A stretch of DNA of 64,000 bases from Balamuthia mandrillaris. Lineage: Eukaryota; Discosea; Longamoebia; Balamuthiidae. The translations under genes were made by a program, and so were the position numbers. The notes beneath the pieces are model-generated. The model worked only from the letters and a program-made list of their open reading frames with translations. It did not search any database and was not told where the DNA came from. The stretch lies in assembly GCA_031835245.1 (NCBI GenBank), contig JAVKOQ010000031.1:186001-250000 (forward strand). The letters are read 5' to 3'. Shown in pieces: positions 55,279-64,000 of this stretch (positions are counted from its first letter, which is position 1; each line of letters starts with the position of its first letter).

Positions 55279-57563
55279 ATGGATCTCATCGCCTCGATGT
55301 ACGGAGATGGAGAGAGCGACAGTGAAACACAACCGCAAGCATCCCATGGGGTTCTCACGACAAACACTTCTCTTACGTTGGTCAACGCGGCGCCGCACGT
55401 TGAACCTGGCATAGTATGTATTTTTCGATTGCTGCGTCGCGACACTGAAATTTACTCTTATAACTTTGCTTTTTTGCTTTCTTCACAGCAAAGAGACGGT
55501 CTTCCAAAGCCGGAACAAAAAGAAGTGTTCTACAATCCCAAAATAGACCAGCTCTATGTCCCTCTGCAAGGACCACAGCCGTTGCACCATAAAGACACGC
55601 TGAATCCGTTCGTGCCGCATGCAAGCAACAACCTCATGACAGGCTACATGGAAGTCACCAACATGAACGACCATGTATTCAACGAGCAGTTTCACACCTT
55701 CCAGAACCATGGCTATGCTGCCGACCCTTCAGGCTCTTATCGAACCTCCACTGGTGCTCTCAACCTTGTCACCAAGAAGAGAAAGGAACCACAAGCTCCA
55801 CCAACCACAACCACTAGTGGTGCTGCTGTGCAGCCCAAGCCTGGCGTATGTTCTTTCAATTTCTTCATTCTCCTCGCCCTTCTCACTCTCACTCTCTCTC
55901 TCTCTCTCTCTCTCTCCATATTTCATGTTTCTTTTACTAACGAACCATCTTTAACAGCCTTCTACAGCAACGAAAAAAGCAAAAACAAAGAATGAGAAGA
56001 AAAAGCGAACCTCTGATGAGGAAGAAGAAGATTTAGAAGAAAAAGAAAAAGAAAAAGAGGAAAAGGGTAAAGGAAAAGAAGACGAGGAGGAAGAAGAGGA
56101 GGAAGAGGAGGAAGAGGAAGGCGAAGAAAAATCAAAAAAACCGAAAGAAACCTCCATTTTCCATGGAGAGAGCCTCACAGACTATTTAGGAAGGACATAT
56201 ATATCCCCGCCATCGCACCTTAGGCCTACGGAGCATGATTGCTACATTCCAAAGAAGCTTATACACACATGGTTTGTGTCGTTGGTCCAGTCTCAGTCTC
56301 TCGCTCACTCTGTATGCTAATATTATTATCACAGGAAAGGTCACACCAAAGGAGTCAACGCTGTTCGCCTCTTCCCCAAAACCGGGCACATATTATTGTC
56401 TGCCAGCAATGACAACACTGTTAAGGTACGTCATGTCAATTACGAAGAGCAACAAAAAGTAAATAAAACCCACCTAACTTCTTTCTCCCACACATATTAG
56501 CTATGGGACGTGTACAACAAACGAGAATGCCTGCGAACATTTATTGGGCACGAGAAAGCCGTTCGAGACATTTGCTTCAGTCACGATGGTAGACGTTTCC
56601 TCACCGCGTCCTACGATCGTTATGTCAAACTATGGGACACAGAAACGGGACAATGTGTGGCTCGGTTTTCCAATCGCAAGATACCCTTTTGCGTCAAGTT
56701 CCACCCTGATCCTGACAAGCAAAACGAGTTCTTGGCTGGTTGCTCCGATAAGAAAATCATACAATGGAGCATCGACACAGGCAAGATCACTCAAGAATAT
56801 GACCAACATTTGGGACCTGTCAATACCATCACTTTTGTGGACGATGGAAGGCGCTTTGTCACGAGCTCTGATGACAAGTCGTTGCGCGTTTGGGAATACG
56901 GCATCCCTGTGGTCATCAAATACATTTCTGAACCACACATGCACTCCATGCCTTCCATCGCTGTGCATCCCAATGGTTAGCATTGCTCCTCTATTTTTCT
57001 GCTCTCATAGAAAAGTGTTCTAATTCAATTATATCAATTATAGGCAACTGGTTTATAGCTCAGTCTCTGGATAACCAGATTTTGGTGTACAGTACGCGTG
57101 ATCGCTTCCGCGTCAACAAGAAAAAACGCTTCATGGGACATCTAATCGCTGGTTTTGCTTGCCAAGTTAACTTTTCTCCTGACGGAAAGTGCGTATCTCT
57201 TCGTATTTTTCTGATCCTCCTTTTTTTTCTTCTTCTTCGTTTTCTTCCTCTCTTGTTGCCCAACACACCGGCACTCACCTTAGCACCAAAGGTTTGTAAT
57301 GTCGGGAGATTCTGATGGTAAACTGTGGTTCTGGGATTGGAAGACGTCTCGCGTCTTTCGAAAACTAGAGTGCCACAGCCAAGTTTGTATTGGCTGCGAG
57401 TGGCACCCCATTGAACCCTCTCGAGTGGTAACCTGCAGCTGGGATGGCACCATCAAATATGTACGCCTCATTTCCATTTTCACATGCTTCTCTCGTCTCT
57501 GCACGCCTTTTTTCTTCTTCTGTAAAGATTACTTATCTCTTTTTTGTTGCGCAGTGGGATTGA
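55279..57563 (+). CDS. CDC40: pre-mRNA splicing factor PRP17/CDC40 (WD40)
   Basis: Eight exons: 55279-55413, 55489-55845, 55958-56271, 56335-56425, 56501-56975, 57044-57188, 57292-57460, 57555-57563, giving 564 residues (human CDC40 is 579). It acts in the second step of splicing. The N-terminal part has the family blocks [30 protein letters not shown] and [17 protein letters not shown]. Seven WD repeats follow, with [46 protein letters not shown] and a final [12 protein letters not shown]. An acidic/Lys-rich insert lies before the WD domain. The last coding exon is only 9 nt (Trp, Asp, stop). It is divergent from the TPP1-like gene, with 280 bp between ATGs, and has the shared ATGAGGGGTA/TCGAC element 70 bp upstream. 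Confidence 0.95.
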
Positions 57564-58052
57564 TGGGCCAAACGGAGGCCGCTCGCCTGCCGCACAGCCA
57601 ACAACAAGGAACCCTCAGCATCTTTCCCAATGCACCAACACGCGAACATGAACAAGAACACAAGCAGAAAGCAAGCACCTTTGGTAATAAATCGTTCTGT
57701 CACTCACATTCTTCGCATTCTTTACCTTTTAAGGGAATATTCTAAGCATTCCTTACCTTTTTTGTCATTTTTGTTTTGGGGCATCTCAACAGCAAATAAT
57801 ATTTGAGGAGCACGCACGACGGCCGACCAGCTGCGCCGCATTTTTGAGAGCTTTTGGGTGACCCTTTCAACAACAAGCATTTGAAAGACAAACCAAGAGC
57901 AAGAACGGCAGGAAGGACTCATCACCGCTTGTGTACTTTTGAACTCAACAACGAACTTTACAAATCAAAAATTAACTAAATTTTTTTTTTATAAAAAGAA
58001 GAAAGAAAGAAATAACAAGCATTGACTGACTATGCGCAGTTGATCGGCAAAG
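57564..58052. other. 3' region of PRP17 and 5' region of Furry
   Basis: 489 bp following the PRP17 stop. No coding signal beyond short chance ORFs; a T-tract and A-tract precede the Furry ATG. Confidence 0.6.
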
Positions 58053-61000
58053 ATGGAAGGAGCGGCTTCACCAGTGCAAGACGGTCTCGTTGTGGTTCGG
58101 TCCCTCTCCGACCAAATGAAAGCTCACCTGGTGGTTGTACTGGACAAGAAACTGGACCTGTTGCCGCTGGATGACCTCAATGACAAGAAGACCCTTCGTA
58201 ACCTTACCTTCTCCAAAACCCTCAACAAAACCCTGCGTGGCAACAAAGCACTTGCTCGCTCTTCCACCAACAAAGTATAGCCTTTCATCCCTTCTCTTCT
58301 CTCTTCTCTATTCTCTATCTCTTCTTCTTGTGCTTCTTCTTGTTCTTTTGCTCTTGTTCTCCGTTACCTCCTCCTCTTCCTTCTTCTCTCAACTTCATTG
58401 TTTCTTCTCATGCAACAAGGGTTTGGTGGATGAGCTGCTGCTGGGGATATGGGCCAAGTTCCCACGCAACACTGACTTTTACGCCAGCCTTGCCACCGCA
58501 TTCGGGGCGGTGGCCAAGCACTGCCTGGAAGACACCGTGAAGCTGCTGCTGCAGTGGCTGCCGCTACACTCGGTGGCCTACACGCGCATGCGCAAGGGCG
58601 CCCTGCGTGTGTTGCAGCAGCAGGAGGAGACCATCAACCAGTTTGATGCGCTGTTGGCCAGTTTGAAGAACTTCAAGTACACCGAGCACAAGAAATGGGA
58701 TCTGTTGGTGCGTTGTTGAGAGGAAGAGCCAGAAGAGAGTGAAACAAGAAAAGTAGAAAAAGGAGCAGCTTTTACGGTGTGCGAGTTTCATTTCTGACTT
58801 TCTTTTGTTTTGGTCAATTTAACAACGCAGGAGTGCGTGACCGACCAAGTGGTAGCGGACTTGCTTGCTCATGTTCTAGAACACTATGAAGGCCACCAGC
58901 TTAGCCAAAGTACGTGTGTTTAGCAGTCGACGTTTAAAATAATGCGGCCGTATACTTACTCTGATTTCTGACTAGAGACCCTCATCAAACTGAAAGACTT
59001 GGCGTTTCACTTTTTCAAACCAGCTTCCTTTACGACGTGCGTTATCCATTGCGCGAGCAGTGCAAGTGTTTTCACAAGCTGCTTGTTTTTTTTTTTGTGG
59101 TGTTTACATCTTCTTTTTTAGCGCGATCAAAGACACAGTGTGGAACGCTCTTAGAAAACGGCTTTCCAAGCAATGGGCTGTCATCCTCAGCAAGCTCTCT
59201 TACTACAAGTACACTCACTCTCTCCTTCGTCGGATCCTATCACTAACTATTGATTCTTTTTGTTTGTTCATTCTTGTCGTTCTTCCTCTTTCATTGTTGT
59301 GGCATTCGTTAGCCTTAGCCTCATTACCAACCAGTTGTGGAAGAATGTGGCCAACGCAGGCTCTCAAGAAGTCCAAGCATACTATCAAGGGATAGCATGG
59401 ATCCAGTTCAATGTACTCCCTCTCTCTCTCTCTCTCTCTGTTCTCTTTCTCTCTCTCTCTCTCTCTGTTCTCTTTCTCTCTCTCTCTCTCTGTTCTCTTT
59501 CTCTCTCTGTTCTCTTTCTCTCTCTCTCTCTCTCTGTTCTTTTTCTGTTACCAACGTTTGGTCACTTTTCCCTTTGTTTTCTTCTTTCTTGTTCTACCTT
59601 CTCTCTTTCTCTCTCTCTCTCTCATTGAAGGCATCGGACAAAACCTCGATGGCAGAGAGCAGCAACTTTCTGACCCAAATGATGGAGCACCTGAAGGCAA
59701 AAAAGAACTCCATGAAGAGCATACAGCTTATTGCGCTAACGAGTATTATTCAATCGCTGCCTTTGCAAACTGAAGACTCCATTTGGCAAAAGGTTACACA
59801 AACTTCACACTTCGTTCTTGCCTCTTTAAGAACTTATTTACCTTCATCTTTGTCTTTAGGCTCTGGATATATACAAGAGAGCGTCGAAGTGGGCCAAGTC
59901 AGATGACTTGGAGGGCTCTGCATTGATCCTGATGGCGACTATACTGTTGCATGGCCCAGCCCAATACTTTGAAGACCAATACGATACGTTTGTGCAGAAA
60001 CGCTTCAAGTTGGTGTGGAATCCTAAACGAAAAGACCACCAACTGAGCTGTCTGCTTCGGCTTCTTCAAGGAAGGTTCATTGCTAAACCCAGTTTGTGGG
60101 ATCCAGCCGGACAAAATAACCAGCTTTCCTACCAACTGTTACCCGAAGGAAAACTGCGGAAGCAAACCTCAGCTAAAGTTTATTCTTTTGCACCTCTGGC
60201 TGCTAATCTGGGCAAAATGAACGAACGACTGCTGGAGATATCTTCCGTTTTGTTTGGCAAGAAGATACCATTGCCCAAACCAGTACCTTCGGTTCCTGTT
60301 TGTGTTGAGATTATTCTTCAAATAGCTGCGCATAGGTATGTTGACTTCCTTGTCATTCTTTCTTTCAAACTCTGTTTTTTTACGTTCTCTTCTTTTGTCC
60401 CTTGCAATTCTTTCATTCGTTCACTACTGTTTCTCTGAAGACCATGTGCTAAATGCTGTTTCTCCACCATTATAGCCTATCTTTTGCTGCTCAAAGCGTG
60501 TTTCATGTGCTCTTTTCAGAAGGCAATATAGTACCAGTTCATCGCCTAATTGGTTTACGAGCTCTTCGAACCATTGTTGATCAGCAATCTGGATGGTGGG
60601 CAAACGCTGCCAGTACACCGAAGAGCAGTCAAGAAAAAACGGCTTTGAATCAGGTTACCCTTCAGTTCTTCTCTGATCCTCCTGCTCTCGCTCACTCTTT
60701 CACCGTAACACTTGCAGAAGTTGGAGGATTCGGGGCACTGCATGTCTCTATCAGAGCTATTAAACATGTTTTCTGAGGTGCTGGCCAAAACGCTTCGCTT
60801 TTGTGATGAACAAGCTGGAGTGGATGTCATGGGTCGGAGCATTGCTCCTCTGGAAGTCTCTTCCTATCTTAAGGTGACACTCTCTCTTCCGTTAAAGTTG
60901 GCGTGTTTATAACAAAGGTAAACATAAAACAGTCACCTTTAAGAGAATACGAGGAGCATGACAGCACTGCAATTTGTGCGTGTCCGCTCGAGCAGTTTAG

Positions 61001-64000
61001 AGAAACAACGCGACGAATGGCCTTGCAACGACTTTATAAAGTAATCACCATACCTCCTGACATTCGCGAAGAAGAGTTTGAATCAAAACGGCAACAAGTG
61101 GTATCTATTTTCGGTCCTTTCCATTCTCAGAGCGACCGCTTTGTAATAACCGAAATTATTTGTTACATTCTGATGTTAGAACTCTAAAATGGAGGGTATT
61201 GTGGAGGCGTGGTATAAGAACAGCGATATCGCGCAACGTACTTCTGGTTCTCAAAAGACCTCAGAAGATCAACCCGACTTTTCCAAGCTGGTGCGGCCTC
61301 CTTGTGTCATATTATCCTTAACGAACAGTAGATACTAACCAATCACAACCGCAGTCATTTAAGGAGGTTAGAAAGTTGCATAAACGTATTCTAAATCCGC
61401 CAAATCAAATTCTCATTGACCTTTATCGAGAAGCAGTTGCTTGCACTCCTTTGGTAGGTCTTGTTCACGTTTGTCATTTTGCATTGTTTTCATTCTTTAT
61501 TGTTGTGACACAAAAACCTAGTTGCTACCAAATGGAATCATTGCAATGATGACCAATCCAAACGAATCGCTCACCAAGATCCTGATACACAACGTGGACG
61601 AGTTGGCTTGCATTGCGTCTCATGCCCTCCAGAACATTCTGATTAGTTCTCCAGCTCACCGTTCTGCCATTCTTCAGGTTGCGTTTCAGTTTATTTTGTT
61701 GTTTTGTTGTTATGCTTTCTTGATCCTCACCACTTTAATTAGGGGGTTGTTAACGTGACCATGGCCCAGAAATCTTATGAAGAAACAACCTGCTTGTACA
61801 CTCTCTTTTCGCAGCTCCTCTTATTTACTGATATCTGTATCGAACGTCAATATGCAGAGAAATTCACTTCCTCTCAACAAACCTTCTCTCCACCTTCTTT
61901 GCATGAGGTTCGTTTTCATTTCTTTACCTGATCCTGTTGAACTCACTGGCTTCGTTGCTCTTTTTTCATCTTGTTTTGTCATTTTCAGGGCGAAGCAATT
62001 GCCTTGCTACATCTTTGCCATCCTAATCCTGACATAAGACGACTGTGTCTTAAGTTTCTTCACGCGTGGAGCGTGCTTTGCAGTTCACATGATGAGACGA
62101 GGTAATAGTGGTCCTTGTCTTGCACTATTTCTAATTATGATTCTGACAAGTATTCTACTTTGCAGTGCCTCACAAATATTATGTGCTCAGAAAGAAGCCA
62201 TCATTCAAAAGGCCCGTTTTAGATTCCTATTAAATGCAGCAGAGGGAATTAGCAGCTCTGTATTGGTGGTGGGTACTCTGAATCGAATTTGGAAGCTCTG
62301 TTTTGTTACTCATATTTGATTTTCCTATGTCATTTTCTTTTTTTTAAACAAATTCAGAGCCATGATAGTCCTATTCCCAGCATAAAAGAAATAGCCATGT
62401 CTGATCAGACGGAGCTTTGGGCTTATATCCTTTGTGAGATTGGTAGAGCTTGTGTGGAGATGGTTTGTAGAGAATGTTTTTTCTCTTCGTTGCTAATCAC
62501 GCTGTCATTCCTAGGGTCATGAGAAGACACTTGGCATTGTGCGTCGCTTACTGGAGGAACGCTTACAAAGTCTTCCAGCCTTGCCAATGGAAGAAACCCC
62601 AGAACTGGCAAAGAAACGTGGTTTTTCTCATATCCTTGTTCATTCTTTCTTTTTTGTTTAACGTAGAAGTTTAAGGCGTTATGATTCTTTAACTCTTTCG
62701 CACATTATCACATTTGGAGGAACTATGAAGCGCTCTATTTTGCTATAGCAGGAAGGGCAAGCGGTCCTTCCAGTAAGGCATTGTGGGAGCCGTACTTCCT
62801 TCCAGAGGAGCAGGAACTGACTCCCACTGAAAAGAAAGAGCTGTACACCATACGACAAAGGCTGATGCTTCATATTTCTTCCCTCTTGCCAGTGGTTCTT
62901 TCCGAGGTAGAATGGGTGCCAGAGGGTATTGTGCTAGCATGTGGTTCCATTCACTGGACTTGCACTAGCACACTAGTCGGTTCGCTGTTTCAATGGTACA
63001 CTGACGGAAAGCATTCAAAAAAGAAGAACAACAAAGCATGGACGGTTATGGCTCGGATATTACGGTAAGTTTCTTTCAAGCGAGATGTTATATGTATCCT
63101 GGTTGTAACCTCTTTTTTTTTTCCTGGTTCAGTCATATTGCCCAAGAGCCCAGTTTTAGGGTTGCCGTTCAAAAGGAACTCTTTCCCACACACTCTTCCT
63201 CTCCTCCTTCTGCTAAGACCAGAAAGAGCATCACTACTCCACCTCCAAGTATCCTTCAATTGCCCTCAACCCCCACGCCAACCACCTCTCCACTTTCGTC
63301 TCCTTCTTCTACTGCTCCTGCTCCTGTCCCTGCCCCTGCCCCTACTTCTGTTTCTATCACATCCTCCACCTCCGCTTCTACGCCCTCTGTTCCCGCCTTA
63401 TCCTCTTCCTCTTCCGGACCAGCTCCTTCTTCATCCACCAACCCAGCCATCTCTCACTCAGCCAAGTCATCTATCGACTTGGGACAAACCGTCTTTTCTA
63501 CAATTCCTCCCACCAGTACCATTTCCTCTGCTGCTGGTGGTCTCTCTGTGTCTTCAACTGGCGTTCAAACAGCATCAGCACCCTCACCACAAAATCCTAC
63601 TACAGGACCTCCTTCAGGAATCTTTTCCTCAAGCGGACCTCTCCTTACCTCTTCTTCCCACGGCTCTCCTTCGTCCTCTGCGTTTTCTACTATTTCTGCC
63701 GCTTCTTCTTCCTCCGCTGCCCAACAATACAACCGCCATTACTCAGCAGACTCGGGTGTAGTGTCTGTTCATGCCATAGTAGATATGTACATACGATTTT
63801 TGGCAGAGCTGCCTTCCGTTATGAAAGATATGGGCAAAGGCAGCGCGTTGCTCACTTCTTCGCCGCGAGCTGCTGGCTTTGCTGACAATGCCTTGTTAGT
63901 GAACTATCTGGCCTTAGCTCTGCATGAGCCTACCCTCTATGCTCTACGGGGTCCATTGCGACTCTCTGTCACACCCTCTACTCGCAGATGGTCCGCCAGC
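58053..64000 (+). CDS. FRY: Furry/Tao3/MOR2-family cell morphogenesis protein, 3' end beyond window
   Basis: Twenty-one exons visible: 58053-58274, 58420-58707, 58831-58909, 58976-59036, 59122-59208, 59313-59412, 59631-59792, 59860-60335, 60476-60653, 60718-60873, 60918-61100, 61180-61290, 61355-61453, 61522-61677, 61743-61907, 61989-62101, 62166-62268, 62358-62462, 62515-62629, 62704-63064, 63133 onward. Furry proteins are giant helical-repeat scaffolds for NDR kinases controlling cell shape. Family blocks: AFGAVAKHCLEDTVKLLLQW, DQYDTFVQKRFKLVW, LIGLRALRTIVDQQSGWW, MALQRLYKV, HYHIWRNYEALYFAIAGRAS and LWEPYFLPEEQEL. A Ser/Pro/Thr-rich insert (about 63190-63730) interrupts the helical part. 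Several exon acceptors in the middle are inferred from phase only. The intron 62630-62703 has AT-AC ends. The frame is still open at the window edge. Confidence 0.85.
59414..59545 (+). repeat. CT runs punctuated by GTTCTCTTT, minisatellite-like
   Basis: Five or six units of (CT)n followed by GTTCTCTTT in the Furry intron 59413-59630, suggesting slippage plus unit duplication. Confidence 0.85.
62630..62703 (+). other. U12-type AT-AC intron in the Furry gene
   Basis: The exon ending RGFS and the exon reading HIWRNYEALYFAIAG cannot be joined by GT-AG ends. The junction starts ATATCCTTGT and ends TTCTTTAACTCTTTCGCAC; TTCTTTAAC differs by one base from the U12 branch consensus TTCCTTAAC and lies 10 bases before the final AC. 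Excision gives phase 1 and RGFSHYHIWRNYE, in frame on both sides. Confidence 0.75.

Noticed and set aside
1-64000. Bacterial operon, CRISPR, rRNA, tRNA or transposon content
   Set aside because: Genes are intron-split and monocistronic; no spaced direct repeats, rRNA motifs, terminal inverted repeats, reverse transcriptase or transposase blocks were seen.

Overview
The window is nuclear DNA from an intron-rich unicellular eukaryote. Genes lie close together on both strands, most are split by many short introns with ordinary GT-AG ends, and the introns often carry CT-rich simple repeats on the sense strand. The gene set (half-size ABCA transporters, a WW-FYVE-armadillo protein, a DH-PH-SH3 RhoGEF, Furry, a plant-like NUP96 with its own autoproteolytic domain) suggests an amoebozoan such as a free-living amoeba. 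The lineage is an inference from gene content; there is no rRNA or other marker here.

Layout, left to right. 1-4876 (minus): a NUDT6-like Nudix gene cut by the left edge, mitochondrial GABA transaminase, and methylmalonyl-CoA epimerase. 5205-7046 (plus): a class IV aminotransferase and a small HMG-box-like protein. 7136-8323 (minus): a single-exon mitochondrial-looking membrane protein with a COA1-like fold. 8818-15471 (plus): a WW-WW-FYVE-armadillo protein of about 1,840 residues whose 15 introns are all in phase 1. 15573-25902 (minus): the ribosome-rescue GTPase HBS1, an AIG2/GGACT-type cyclotransferase, and a large helical-repeat protein of unknown role. 26537-30335 (plus): a Claspin/Mrc1-like protein, a doubtful small CxxC ORF, and a MYND-like protein. 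30449-35818 (minus): a RhoGEF, a YqaJ-type nuclease and a type I membrane protein. 36111-40318 (plus): NUP96. 40615-49548: two ABCA half-transporters head to head. 49836-51745 (plus): ORC5. 51792-54998 (minus): a protein whose N-terminus looks like the OB fold of the telomere protein TPP1/ACD. 55279-57563 (plus): splicing factor PRP17/CDC40. 58053 to the right edge (plus): a Furry-family protein, incomplete.

Several genes belong to chromosome replication and maintenance: Claspin-like, ORC5 and the TPP1-like gene. The first two have E2F-type sites (TTTCGCGCCA and TTTTCCCGCC) just upstream, which fits S-phase control. NUP96 and PRP17 share a promoter-proximal element built on ATGAGGGGTA plus a TCGAC core. 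Two introns, one in the plus-strand ABCA gene and one in Furry, have AT-AC ends with U12-type donor and branch sequences, so the organism probably has a minor spliceosome. Exon models were derived by hand from splice signals, reading phase and protein-family memory. Nearly all close in frame. Two host genes (NUP96 near 38823-38853 and the minus-strand ABCA gene near 44021-44106) have a junction that does not close without an odd intron or a one-base difference.
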